The notes: generated from the sequence alone by a model not told the origin. A stretch of DNA of 64,000 nt from Dermatophagoides farinae (GCF_024713945.1 NC_134686.1:520001-584000), one strand, 5' to 3'. Positions 34,940-48,120 are shown, counted from the stretch's first letter. Program-made: numbers and translations.

Positions 34940-35771
34940 AGAAAAATGATTTGTTAATTTTTCAAAATGGAACCATTCAATACACAGGTGATTGTTGTAT
35001 GCATGTAACAGGTGAATGGGGAAAAAAAAAGTTTTTTGTCTTTCATTCAAACATCCATTAGATTAATAATATAGTCTACTAATAGACATTGAACCTTAGA
35101 GAGACAATATATTTCATTACGGTTATTTTTTCACCATCGATTGAATATCATCACGAATATATGATTGGTTTGTTTTTTTTTTGTTTTGTTTTCTTGTTCA
35201 TCCAATTTTCTAATAAAAATAACAGGGCGTAGTAGTAGTAGTAGTTCGACAGCGGTAACTGTTAATTTGTTTTCAATTTCAATTGCGTAATTGGTGAGTG
35301 GAAAAAAAAGAACAAAACGGTTATGATGATTAAATCAAAACAAATTTTTTCGTTTTTGTTTTTAATTCTGAAATCGAAATCGAAAACAAAACAAAAACAA
35401 TCATCAAGTTTAGCTGTGATGAATAAAAATTCAATCGATTGAGAAAAAATCGATCAATCATTGATGAATGGATTGCGTGTGTGTGTTTGTATTTCGTATT
35501 TCGTTACCTTGATCATTTGCAATCAAAAATGCCAATTTGATTTACTTTTGTAATCGACCACGAATACGCAAACTATTCAGCTAGCTGTTTTTTTTTCGCT
35601 GTTTGTTTGGCGAAATAATTATTGAAAAAAAAAATTTTTTTCAAAAAAGAAAAAATTCAAGTGGTTTTTTTCCACTTTTCTCGATCATCATCATCATCAT
35701 CATGATTTTTTTTAAAGGTCATTTTACTTTAGGACGACGACGACGACGACGACGACATGCGATTATGACAG

Positions 35772-35794
35772 GTGTCCAGTGGACACTGTCCACT
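35772..35794. repeat. Overlapping palindromes of TGTCC/GGACA half-sites
   Basis: GTGTCCAGTGGACAC (35772-35786) and AGTGGACACTGTCCACT (35778-35794) are both perfect inverted repeats and share the GGACAC half-site, giving three half-sites in 23 bp. Confidence 0.75.
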
Positions 35795-36542
35795 ATGTGT
35801 CTTTGTGTTTATATGATGATGTGAACATGGCCGACATGATTTTTATTTATCGACGTTGATAGATTTCAATTTCGATGACAAAGATCGAATGTCATATGTG
35901 TACATACAAAGTTCAACACTCATATTCAATCAATTCAATTCAATTGGAAAATCAATCAATTTTCTCAATGTTCAACATAATAATTTAGAGCACCACATTT
36001 TTTTTCTATGTTTATGGTGATGTTTATAGAGACACCTACGCTGATTTTATTTAGATTTTTTTTTCAGGTCTGTTTGTTTTTCATAAATTTTGATGATTTC
36101 AATTTTCATTTTCGATTGTTTTTTTTCACATCTATTCAGGAAGTAGACTATTTTTCTTTTGTTGTGTTTTCATGTGTTTTTCATAAATTTCATTTCTGAA
36201 TTTTTTCCCATTGCATGTGTGAATGAGAAAATTTTGAAACGAAAAAAAAAATGAAATTTTTACGATCTTGACCATTGATTTTTTTGCCATAATCGATCGA
36301 TTTTTCCTATCATCATATGTCATTCGATTTGAATTCACATTTGATTTGTTTACATGGAAACCAAATGAATGTTAAAAATTTAATTAATTTAGGTCAATAA
36401 TATTTTCTCATTCATTCATTACCTATAGACGATGATTTATTTATTTTAGACAAAGTGAAAAAAATCAATCAATTTATCGAATACTTGTTAAATTTTTTTC
36501 GTTCTTCTCTACGACATTGAATGGTCGAGAACAAAATTTCGG

Positions 36543-36573
36543 TATAAAAAAAAATTCGTGTTCAGTTATCAGT
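36543..36573 (+). promoter_or_regulatory. Candidate core promoter (TATA + TCAGT initiator)
   Basis: TATAAAA at 36543-36549 is followed 28 bp later by an arthropod-type initiator TCAGT at 36569-36573, with a second TCAGT at 36562. No downstream exon could be identified, so this may be chance. Confidence 0.3.
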
Positions 36574-36621
36574 TAGTTAGTTTTTTTTTGGACATCTCAA
36601 TCAATTGATGATCACATGCAT

Positions 36622-36653
<32 letters not shown>

Positions 36654-37832
36654 AGCAAAATGTTAATTTACATAACCATAATCTACGCGTGCACAGGATG
36701 TTGAAATTTTTCTTTGACCATAAAAAGACAAACAAAGACAAAAATGACTGGCATCAACAAAAAAAAAAACTACCAATGACCATTCATCATCATACACATA
36801 CACACACACTGGGCCACAAAAATGTGTTTAATACTTCTTGAAAATTGTCCATCTCCATATACACAAAGTACATGAAGAACAGTGGAAAAAAATAGGTGCG
36901 ACACATGGTTGTTTTGGTTATGGACGAAAAAAAAACTCCAAAAATTTTGTAAATTTTTTCCGTCGTTGTTTTTTTTTTAATGTATGATGATGAGACTATG
37001 AGAAAAAATAAATTTTGTTGCAATTTGTAGACAAATTTTGTTTTTTTTTCTTTTGCTTTCCACAAAACAATCATTCACATTCACATCATTCATCCATAAT
37101 CCTCTCCACAGTGTTTCAAGTCATAAATTTCGTTTGATTGAGATTAGGATTTCAGGATGAGAAATGTAATTTTTTTTTTTTTTTTTGGTGCAATATCTGT
37201 TTTGTTTTGTCTTGTTTTTCATAATGATGATTCATTTTTAATGATTATACACCTCTTTCTATACCACTTGATGATTCACTTTTAATTGACCAAAAAATAA
37301 AGTTGATGTTTTGTGTGTGTGTGTGTGTGTGTGCATGGCCAATTCATCATGTCAGCAATTACGATGATGATGATGATGATAAAGTTCATATATGACACAC
37401 ACACACAAAATGGAATGGTAAAATTGAAGAAAAAAAAAGACAAATTGAAAATGAACATTGTACACACTCTGAAGACAGACTACTACTTGTTGCATCTCTC
37501 TCTCTCTCTCTCTCTGACATTCTATTCATCTCCATTATCTCGTTTTGTAAAAGAAAAATTTTTTTTTTTTTCATTCAAACATTCAACTAGCAAGCAATAC
37601 AACAACCTTGACACTGTGAATTTTCAAGTTTGTTTTTGTTTTGCATACGTGATTGCACATTGAATTGAATTGAATTTAATTCATTTGAATTGATAATTGG
37701 CACTCGATATATTCCACTCACGATATATGATATTGCGTGCGCTTTTGTCTTCTTTTTCTTCATCTTCTTCTTGGATACTTTATTTGGAAACAAAAACAAA
37801 AAACGTACAGGTAATCCAACACCAATGATGCT

Positions 37833-39142
37833 TTAGGATCGATTTATTGAAACACTCAAATGATGTGTATGTGTATGTAAATATGGTGGATATTTTTTTG
37901 ATCGACATTTATTCCATCGTCGTTTATTTGTTTTTCTTTTCTGATCTGGTAATTTATCATCATCATCATCATCATGTCCTTTTTGCGGCCGTTCTTTGTG
38001 TCCACCATCATCGTCATTTTGATCACCAAATAGTTTATGGCGATTTTTAAATTTTATCGTACGAAATTTATCTGCACATGGTTTATCACGATTTTTTAAT
38101 TCCCATTTATTATTATTATATATCCATTTTGCTTGACAATCAATAGGTTCAAGACATTTTAATCGTAATAGATTAAAATATATTCGTTTTATTTCTTGTC
38201 CATATGATGAATGACTTTCATGATCAAGACAATCATAAAATAATTGTTCACATTGACAAAGTGATAATGTAAATTTTCCCACCATTATCAATACCATATT
38301 GTTTTTCCATTTGGCAATATCCGTATTGGACAATGATCATGTTCACGGCAACAAATATCTACGGATGATGCTTTACCCAAATCCCAATAATCAATGGCTA
38401 TATCATGAAAACCGCACCTGTAGAAAAGAAAATGATGAAAATTTTTTTCTTCGAGAAGAAAAACTTGCCATTTAGTTTTTGGCGGTATCCAATTAACAAA
38501 ATTTTCAATATTTATCGATATTTCATCTATCACTGGATTAAGATTTACATACACATTGATGTTTCCAGTGTTGTGTGTTACTTGTAATTGTTGTTGTTGT
38601 TCGAATGCATTCATTGTACATGATCGTATCATTAGTAACATGATATTGAAATCAATTTGATGACTGAAAAATGTTCGATTTTTTGCCGCATAATATTCCA
38701 TATAATAATGTGATTGTTGTTTACGTTCTTCGATTGTTTGATCAAATATAACACAATCATGTATGAAATGATTATCATGACGAAATTCAATGATGGTCAG
38801 AATGTTTTCAAACGAAAAACAAACAACATATGTTGATGGCTGTGGTACATTATTTATTGGTGGCTTTTTAGTCGGTTTTGGGCTAGAATTTCCACCGCTG
38901 TCCAATGGTTTATGAGTTGTTGGTTTAGGTTTATCTTCTTTGTCTGGTTTATCACAACAATAATGTTTACATGTTGGTCTTGATTCTGATGGACCACCAC
39001 AACAGACCACTGGTGAATAACGTTGAATTTTATCGATAATTTCAATCAATATATGATCTTCTCTTTTGTCCACTATTAATGGTGCATTTTGAGATTTTGA
39101 AATGAAAATCACCACCATAATCGTCATCGTAAACCAATTCAT
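37833..39142 (-). CDS. PLA2G3: Group III secreted phospholipase A2, with a frame break
   Basis: The enzyme hydrolyses the sn-2 ester of phospholipids with Ca2+. A signal peptide is followed by a cysteine-containing, Lys/Pro-rich pro-region and then the group III catalytic domain. The Ca2+ loop reads Trp-Cys-Gly once a 51-bp GC-AG intron (38468-38418) is removed. The active site is CCREHDHC, and the Cys-rich C-terminal part contains LCQCEQLFYDCL. A basic/acidic tail of about 70 residues follows. The frame carrying the active site stops at 38290-38288; the downstream frame overlaps it from 38333. At least one single-base shift is needed, and the best family match in between lies in the third frame, which would need two. 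Either the assembly has indels or the gene is damaged. All catalytic residues that can be seen are present. Confidence 0.78.
38418..38468 (-). other. PLA2G3: 51-bp GC-AG intron of the phospholipase A2 gene
   Basis: The donor reads TG/GCAAGT and the acceptor TTTTCTACAG/GTG. Removing it joins TG and G into a Trp codon followed by Cys-Gly, the family-defining Ca2+-loop motif. Its length is a multiple of three and it has no stop, so an ORF finder reads straight through it. No usable GT donor gives a correct frame. Confidence 0.75.
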
Positions 39143-39187
39143 TTCATAAATTTTTGATTTCGAATAAAAAAAACCGATTTCTAATTT

Positions 39188-39336
39188 CTAATAAGTGCAT
39201 TTTATTATTATGAAAAATTTCCCGTCGCCTATTTGTGTAATTGAATTAAATCCAGATTGTTTCAATTGAACAAATTTGTTTAATCGTTTCCAAAATGGTT
39301 GATCCGAAATGGCATTATTTTCTTTTCACAATAAGA
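39188..39336 (-). other. Short coding-like fragment upstream of phospholipase A2
   Basis: A minus-strand frame of about 46 codons ends at TAG (39190-39188). It has non-repetitive composition (for example DQPFWKRLNKFVQLKQSGFN) unlike the repeat translations around it. An in-frame TGA closes it upstream and no clear acceptor was found. It could be a 3' exon of an unseen gene, a decayed fragment, or chance. Confidence 0.25.
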
Positions 39337-40031
39337 AAACTTTTGTATTTGAGAGCAAAAAAATCCATTGTATATTGAATTTATGGCCAATTTGTTGTTG
39401 TTGTTGTTGTTTTCTTTTATTTTATTGAATAATAATCCCAGATGAACAATGTGAAAAAAAAGCCATGAGTAAAGGTCATGATTGATTACTTCCTTGAATT
39501 ACAATTTAAGATCCGATTTTATTTATCTTGAAACGATCATCAATTTTTTTTTTGATGGTCATTTAATATATGGTGTTGATCAACATGATCATCATCATTA
39601 TCATTGATGATTGATCAAAAAAAAAAAAAAGATAACGAACAAAAAAAAAAAGAAAGAAACAAGATCAAATCGTTTATGATCTTGTGTAATGTCGATCAAT
39701 GAAAAAAAAAATTTTTTTGTTTGATATAGACATGTATAATTTTCTAATCTAGATGCAAAATTATCCAAATAATGTCTAATTAACTTTTCAACAACAACAA
39801 CAACAACAACCACGACGACGTTGAAGAACATAGTGTTGACATGTAAATAAATAATAAACAAAAATTGTTGTTGTTGTTGTTTGGGTTTGTTGTTGTTGTT
39901 GTTGTTCATGTTCTCGCAAAACAACAACAATTTCCGACAACTATAGAGGTTTGAATAATGCGGATAGAGAAATAAAAAAAGCAATAAAGTAAAAAAAACT
40001 TCGAATAGACATTACCACCAATTATCTAGAT

Positions 40032-40167
40032 CAGTGTTTCCCAACCTTTTTTTCTTCGCGAACCCCCGGTGGTTTTTTCTTTACAAAATTCGAGTACATA
40101 CAAAGTTACCCTTTTGCATATCCCACGAACCCCCAGGGGTTCGCGAACCACCGGTTGGGAATCACTG
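40032..40167. mobile_element. hAT-superfamily MITE with intact target-site duplication
   Basis: A 136-bp element begins CAGTGTTTCCCAACC and ends GGTTGGGAATCACTG, terminal inverted repeats of the hAT type with the CAGTG end. It is flanked by the exact 8-bp duplication ATCTAGAT (40024-40031 and 40168-40175), the hallmark size for hAT. Inner sequence repeats GCGAACCCC in both orientations and has no coding capacity, so it is non-autonomous. Confidence 0.92.
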
Positions 40168-42651
40168 ATCTAGATCATCATCATCATCGTCATCATTATG
40201 GTTATGGTTATAATTACATATGTGTGTGTGGTATTTTATAAAATGACATGAATAGCAGCAGCAGTTTTTATGATTAAAATTCAAAAACATTTTGTTGCTG
40301 TTGCTGTTGAAATAACATCCACACATAAACCTAACATGGTGATCCAATATCATTCAACAATTTGTGGAGGATTCTTGGATGGAAAATTTTTTTCTTGTTT
40401 CGATTTTTTTTTTTTTTTTTTTATTGGTTTTGGATTCATTTCAGTTCAGTTGTTTCAGACATTGATGAATAATTGTGCGGGTTGATGATAACCTCCAAAC
40501 AATTATTTAGTTTTTTTTTTTTAATTTTATTTGGACAATGAATTTATGCATTAGAATTCAGTGAAGGATGACAATGTCGTTGTCGTTGTTGTTGCTGTTG
40601 TATGACATTCGACCATCATATTTACCAAATTAGGTAGTCATATCTTGTGTGTTTTTTCTTCCATTTGATGATGATGATGATCATGTTGTTCCAAGGATAT
40701 CAAGTGTAAATACGAATATACAAACGTCAATGGTAGATTTTCATTTTTGGATCTTTGTTCATCATCATCATATTTTTTTTTTCTTCATCACCATTTTGAT
40801 TATCAATGTCTAATTTAATTCATCATCGCCATAATGATGATGATGATGATGATTTATGAAATATGACAACACCAAACATACAAACATGGACATTTCATCA
40901 TTATTATTATTAAATGATGTCACACACACACACATTTATTATGTGTATTTGTTTGGTAAAGGTCACAAATTGACAGATTAATATCATATGATGATGATTA
41001 TTAAATTAGCCTTTATGGTTTCATGGTAAAATGAATGATTCACTCGGTCACAAAGTTTTTTTTATTCTTCTTTTTCATCAATAAACCAATTATACCAATT
41101 ATCGTGATGATTCAAGTGGATAAAAATCGATACAATCGATTTTTTTTGTTGTTGTTCCTGTTATTTTCAATTTATTATATGAGTTCGTCCCGTCCTATTT
41201 AATCAATTGAGATTAGCAACTGATTCATTTATTGAACATATGTTTTATCGGAAATATTGATTTTAATAATCAATCATGATGATTATTATCATCATCATCA
41301 TCATCATCATTATCATTATGATTAGTGGTTATAATTTATCGGAAATTCATTAATTTCAATTTCATGTATATCATCATTATACTCCTGCACAATTTGTATC
41401 CGGATTTGATGCATACGAATGAAAAAAAAAAACAGTTAAACAGTGAAACAATGAAGATAAAAAAAAATTGAAATGAATTTGGAGAAAAAAAAATCCAAAT
41501 GTACAACAATCATCAAGGATATATAGAAAAAAAAATACCATTGAGAATGAACAATTTTTGCCATTCATTTGTTTGTTTATTCAATTGGTGATTTTTTTTT
41601 TTTTTGTTTTGTTTTTTCATCATCATAATCATCATTACTTTATTTAGCAATTTTGACTCATACGATTCGAGAGATTCATTCTTCCGTTTTAAAGAAAAAA
41701 CGATAAATGATCTTTTACTGTTGCAATGTTGAATGTTGAATGATAATGAAAGTGGTAGTGGCAATATATACCAGTAGTCGTATTCATCGTCATCATCATT
41801 CAATTATGACCAAAAAAAATAAAAAAAAAATCTTCGTGGTCGTCATCATCGTGTGTGGAGGTGTTCATTTTGGCTGTCCAAAATGAATGATTAAATGTGC
41901 GAAAAAAAAAAGACAGAAGATAGATTTGGGAATATACTTTCTTTCTATTTCGGTTATAGTTTGTAAATAAATAATAGCGTAGGATCAATTGTATCCATCT
42001 GAGGATCCATTTGTTCATATATTCATTTGTTGATGATGAATATACCATACCAAACATGTTGATAAAAAAAAATCATGACCAACATTAACATTGATGCCTT
42101 AATTTGGATTTTTGATTCTAATCTTTAAAAGTGTTGGTGGTCGTTTTTTTTTTGTTATTTAGTTGTTTGTCTGGTGGTGGCTTTTGGTGTTTGGTGTGTG
42201 CATTTTTATTTCTTTTTAAGAAAAAAAAAACAACAACAACAACAACAACAACATCTTCATGTTTTGTGTTCCTGTTCATTTTTTTTTCAAATGATCTTGA
42301 TTCTCTAACTAAGAAAAATCTAACTGGCCATCAACATGATCATCAGCATAAACAAAGTTTTTCAAGCTTGATCAAATAGACTAGATACACACGAACACAC
42401 ACACAAACACAAACATCCATTAATGTGAATCATTTAAATTATTCAATTTCAAGTTTTTTTTTCATTTCTTCTTATTTTATTCAAAACCAACAGATGTAAT
42501 TTCAACTGCCATTCATTCATCGTATTATTATTATTGTGAACTTTGTCCAGATCAAAATCGATTGATTGAAATCAATAATAATCAATAAATGTGACAAATG
42601 TGATCTATACTACATAATAAAAACCACAACATCACATCAAAAAAAAAAAAA

Positions 42652-45600
42652 ATGATGATCATCAAATCCATTGCCATAATTGTAGCCACCAATATTGATG
42701 AAACATCTACGAAGATGAAAAAATATCATCATCAGCATCGAAAATCATTATCGAACAAGTCAAATGCCACCAACATTTCTTTCATCATTCTGGTCTCCAT
42801 ATATTTTTTTATGGTAAACGAAAAAAAAAATTATTCATTTTTGTTTTTTTTTTTTTATTTCTCTATGTGTAACAACAACAACAACATATGTTAATCATAT
42901 CGATATTTTATCTCTATTGTTAAATGAATATAGATCAATCTAGTCGTTATTGGTAGTGGCCATAATATTGAAACTGTTGTTGATCATAATTTTCATCATA
43001 ATGATAATGATGGCAGTTTTGATCATAGTAATCATCATCATCATCATAATAGCCCTGTAGTGGCTGAATCCATCAATAATAGGCCTCGTCTTCGAAATGG
43101 TACTATATTTCATTTTGGTGGTGATGGTGATGGTCATCATTATCATCCTTTGTCATACACATCATCATCAAATGTGATCAATAATAATAATAATAATCGT
43201 TTCAAAGCCAGACCAATAACTGGTTCAGTCATACATGTAAGCGATCGTATCAATGTTAAAGATGATGATGATGATGATGGTGATAATGGCAATACAAGAT
43301 TCAAAGAAGTTGAAAGATCAGGAATGGTTGCTGATACTAGCACTGACATTGGCCATCATCATAATTCTAATAATCAGCGACATCAATTTCATCATCCACT
43401 TCATAATCAAGTTGATCATATTGATCGAGATTCTATTCACAAATATCGACCACAAACTGTTCATCATTATGAAATCAGACAAAACGGTGGCGCTGAAATC
43501 AGCCACTATAATCGATCTGCACATGATGGTGATCGTTTAATTACTTCAGCACATCAAGGAGGTCGTACAGATCTGGAAAGTTATCATAGAGCTGCTGTTA
43601 GTCCTGATGTTAGTTCAGTACTTGTTGTCAACAGTAATGATAATGGTTACCATGGTTCAACTGGTGATCATCATTATCGAGGCGTTATTGTCGATGTAAC
43701 TGATACTCATTTGGAAGGTAATAATAGATTCCAAACTGGATATCATTCTGGTCATCATCATAATGGTCTGCAAAATAAAACGCAAATTAATGCCATCAAC
43801 AACCGAACAGCAGTCATTCATCATTCAGGAGCACCATATACATTTGATTCGGGCCATCAAAATAGAATTCATCAAACATCTGGGTTAGGAATGAATCGTA
43901 CAATTGTTCATCCAGGAAACATTGGCACAAATGTTTATTCAAGTGGCCATATTCAAGATAATATCGGTGTTGACACCATAAACCGGACCATTGGTCATCA
44001 TTATGGACACCAGCAACAAGCTAGCCCAATTAATCGTACTGCCATAAATTCTGGTTCAAATATTTATTCATCCAACTTGATAGACAATGTAGTAAACAAT
44101 CAAACACAATATGGATCTGGTGTTCAAAACAATCATCATAATCATAATCGAATCAATAATAATAATGTAAACAATAGAATACAAATACAACCATCATCAT
44201 TGGTAACGTCCAATGAATATGATACACGTAATCGTGTAAATAATAATGTAAATAATAACAACAACAACAATAGACAAGCTACAAATTTATTATTACAACA
44301 ACAACCCGGAACAGCTGTTGTATCATCATTAAATTCATTGGATAATGTTGACGTTGAAGCAATTAATAAAGCTCGTATTTATGCTGAACAAGCGAATGAA
44401 GAACAGGCAAAAAAACATGCACAAAATGTTGTACGATTAGCAGCAACTGATCAATTGGAATCGGAAATTATTACTAATCGAACAAGAGGTAAGAGAAAAT
44501 AAATTTTTTTTTTCCAATGAACTTTGAAATTTATGTCTCCAATTATCATCATAATCATCATCATCATCATTATGTTTAATTAGTGAATGAGTTGTTGCAA
44601 GATGGCCAAATTCACTACTGAGATGGTGTTGAAGATAATGATCATAATCATCAGATGGTTTTTTTTTGCCAAAAAGATTTCCAGTTTTGAATTGCAAAAA
44701 AAATATCATGTTTCAGTTTCCTCTTAAAACATTCAATTCAATTCAATTGTTCTTCATTATCATCGTTATTAATCGATGATCCAGATCATTATGATGGTAA
44801 AACAATGGTGGAAAATGTTTTAATTATTAATAAGTTATACGATGATGATCACACCTTAAATTATTTACATTTATGATTTAAAAGTGAATAATAAATCATT
44901 GGGATCATTTCATTTTGGAAAAAAAGAGAGATTTTAGCCGATTTCAATATATGTTTGTTTGTTTGTTCTATTGGTTGCTGTGTATGTATGTCAATCATAT
45001 GTGATCTATCGATCTATGTCATTGATATATAATTGAATAATAATGTAAAATAGAGAATGAACAATAAACGACAAAAAAAGATGACGCCCATTTTATTCAT
45101 TTTTTGTTTTGTTTTGTTTTGTTTTGTTTGTCTGTTGTATAGCATATCTTTCATGTGAAAGTGGTGAAATGATTGTTAAAATTAATTTCACTGAACCATT
45201 TCGTGGTGTTGGCTACGCTGATTATGATCGTTCAAGTCCATGTAAATTTTATGGCGATGGTGGTCGTTATTATGAAATGCGTTTACCATTGAAAGGCTGT
45301 GGTACTAAACAGGTATTTATATTTTATTTATATATTAAACATTCACTTTAATGATTGATCGATTGATGATTTGATTTTTGTTTTCAGGAAGCACCAAGAA
45401 TTTTCATCAATAACATTATACTTAGATTTCATCGTGCATTAGAATTGGAAGAAGATGAAATCAAAACGATTGTATGTCGATATCCACCACCGTTGGCACC
45501 ACCACCGCCATTGATTGCTGCACCAATGTATGTGTGTTTATTAATCAACATATAATTGATTGATTCATCTAATCTAATGATTAATTAAATTATACAGATT

Positions 45601-47841
45601 GGAACAACCACCGCCAGCAGTACCATTTATACCGGCAAAATTATCCGAAGTGGAATTATTATTGATTGTATCGGCATTATTATTTTTAACATTATTACTA
45701 CTAGGAATCGGTATCGGTTATTATTGTCTGAAGAAACGAAAAGTTAAAGTTGTTCGTAAATTTATTCCACCCACTGAATTACCGTATTTCCCACCACCAT
45801 CAATATCATCGGAAGAACATTCAATAATATCTGAAGGTTCAATCATACATCGTGATGATTATCAATTTCAAAATTTAGGTTTCATTCCTGAAGCAAAACT
45901 TTCATATATGGATGATATATTCTATCATGATCAAGATATGATTGAAAATGATGTTGTACAAACACAGCAAAATGTTTTGGTACCACCAGTACCGCTGTTT
46001 AGTACACGTAAATTTGATGATCGTTTTGTTACACATGCATCAGAAACAGATGTGGACACTGATTATGAAATTGATCGTTTAATTGTTCCAAAGAAACCAA
46101 TAATTACCAAATTGATTACAGACAGATATTTTGTTACACCAAAAACTACTACGGAAATTATCGACGAAGTAACCACTCAACGTGTGATTGTGCCACCAAA
46201 AAAACCAATTACAACCAAATATATCGATGAAACATTGGTTACACCACAAGTTGATTTAGAAATTGATGAAATAACCACCAATCAACGAGTTTTTGGTCCA
46301 AAAAAACCATTAACAACGCAAAAAGTTGATGATACTTTTGTACATTCTGAACAAGAAACCGATGTCATTGACGACGTCAGTAAATATCGTATTCATGGTC
46401 CAACAAAAATGCCACAAATTACAACCACAGGACAAGATGATTATTTTCGAACAGATTTATATGAAATTGATGAAGTTATTGATGATTTGGATGAAACAAT
46501 CATTAATGCTATGCAACCACCAATAACACAAACAACTGAACATGATGATTATATAACACATTCAAGAGATGTAGAAGAATTCGTGGATGATACTACTCAT
46601 CGTTTGGTGAGCGGTAAAAAGCCGAAAATTATGGTTAAAAATATTGATGATTTTTATGTGACAAACATTACTGAAACTGAAACGAATGAACATGTAACAA
46701 AAATTGGCCGATCAATGCCTAATTTAACAATGGAAATTGATTATGAAGAAGAAATTTTAGAAGAAAAAGACACAAGATTAATAGATGAAACAAAACATAT
46801 AACCGGATTTGATGTTCGAATGCGTTCGATACCAAGAAAACCTATGCAACAACCACCACCACCAACAACAACGACGACGACAACGACGCAATCGATATCG
46901 GAAACAACAATTACTACGAAAATTGATGAAATAATACGAGTATTAGATAATCCACCACGTGATAAAATACCCAATTTAGATGATTATTTCATGTTACCAA
47001 CTAGAAATCGTTTTCGACAAATCATTTTTACTGATGAAGTATTTCGTACATTGATCATTGAATCGACAACCATTGAAGAATATGTTGAACGAATACAAAA
47101 TCATCCAACATATGGTCCAATGTTTGAACCGCCTACTTGGGAAGTAATATTTCGACTTTTATCATTACCAGAAGTGAATCAAAGAAGGCCATTGCCACGG
47201 CCAACTAGATATTCGGATACGTATAGGTAAAATTTGATCTTTATTTGTTCATTTTGATCATTAATTTTTTGTTTTTTGCTCACAGATCCGGATTTTCCGC
47301 TCAAGAAGTACGGTCTGTTACCGAAGAAGATGTTACATTCACTCGTAGTCGTTTAAGTGCAGCTCATTATGTTCCATTACCAGATTATCCTATGGACGAT
47401 AATGATGATCATCCATCGCAACAACGTTCTGGCAATTGGGCCAAACAATTACCTGATCCAAGACATTATGAATGTCATTCACCAGATTTTACACCAATAA
47501 AACCAGCATTTACAACAACACGTCCATATGGTAGTGGTAGACGATCCAAACCATTTAATGGAACAATATCACCTACATCATCAGTATTCGGAACAAGACG
47601 ATTAGAAAATCCATACACTAGTACAAATACAACAAATGCATCATCAAAACGATTATATGAATATGATTTTCGACCATATTCACCGGATTTAGATGCATTA
47701 AGTTTGGAACCATCACAATCATATTTATCATATAGTGGATCAATACGAAAACGAAATCAATTTCAACAGGCCATTGAAGAACGTGAAGAAATTAAATCAA
47801 CAACCGAAACAAATGTTTATGATTGGAAACGTTATGAATGA
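42652..47841 (+). CDS. ZP-N domain single-pass membrane protein with repetitive cytoplasmic tail
   Basis: Six exons: 42652-42813, 42934-44488, 45143-45312, 45388-45527, 45598-47226 and 47286-47841; phases 0, 1, 0, 2, 2 all match; 1403 residues. A hydrophobic segment spans the exon 1/2 junction (about residues 44-62). A His/Asn/Asp-rich ectodomain of about 500 residues follows. Then comes a ZP-N-like module (from CESGEMIVKINFTEPF to IKTIVCRYPPP), a Pro-rich stalk, a transmembrane helix at about 695-718 and a long cytoplasmic tail. The tail has about seven degenerate ~36-residue repeats (roughly residues 813-1052) around a DDxFVT ... PKKP pattern. ZP proteins polymerise in apical extracellular matrix and cuticle. 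Only the N-terminal half of a ZP domain is evident. Weakest point: joining exon 2 to exon 3 over 654 bp rests on donor GTAAGA and phase alone, so two genes are possible. Confidence 0.75.
44489..45142 (+). other. Intron 2 of the ZP-N gene
   Basis: 654 bp, the longest intron of this gene, opening GTAAGA and closing TTGTATAG. If unspliced, the upstream frame stops three codons later (Lys-Arg-Lys-stop). Confidence 0.55.
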
Positions 47842-48120
47842 GAGAAAATTTTATAATTTAATAATTTATTTCAATTTTGTTGTTTGCTAATGATTTTTTT
47901 TTTTTTTTTTTTTTTTTTTAATTCTTTCACATCACACCACAACACAAGCTTGTGTTGAAAGCACTAAGGCAGCTAATACTTTCACACACACACACACATA
48001 CGATTTTTGTATCATATTCAAAAAAAAATCAATTTTAATTTATGCAAATTTATCTTGCATTATTGGATTTTTTTTTAAATAAAAATATTTAAAAAAAACC
48101 AAGCTAAACTTGAATCCAGG

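Larger units (their letters stand above)
33034..37832. other. Gene-free repeat-rich region
   Basis: About 4.8 kb of simple repeats (ATC/ATG, TTG, CA, GACGAC near 35733-35756) with no supported exon. Points of note are the palindromes at 35772-35794 and a TATA/initiator-like pair at 36543-36573. Confidence 0.6.
39143..42651. other. Spacer between phospholipase A2 and the ZP gene
   Basis: About 3.5 kb between divergent genes, with (TTG)n, (CAA)n, (ATC)n and (CA)n repeats, the small coding-like fragment at 39188-39336 and the hAT MITE at 40032-40167. No complete gene is visible. Confidence 0.6.

Noticed and set aside
38288-39142. Reading phospholipase A2 exon 1 straight through without an intron
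   Set aside because: It destroys the invariant Trp-Cys-Gly motif by a 17-residue insertion; removing a GC-AG intron restores it exactly.
39601-39984. 127-residue minus-strand ORF with Asn, Gln and Val runs
   Set aside because: Translation of TTG/CAA repeats and poly-A.
41800-42057. 85-residue minus-strand ORF starting MFGMVYSSS
   Set aside because: Partly mixed composition, but it ends in repeat translation and has no recognisable domain or splice signal; not enough to call.
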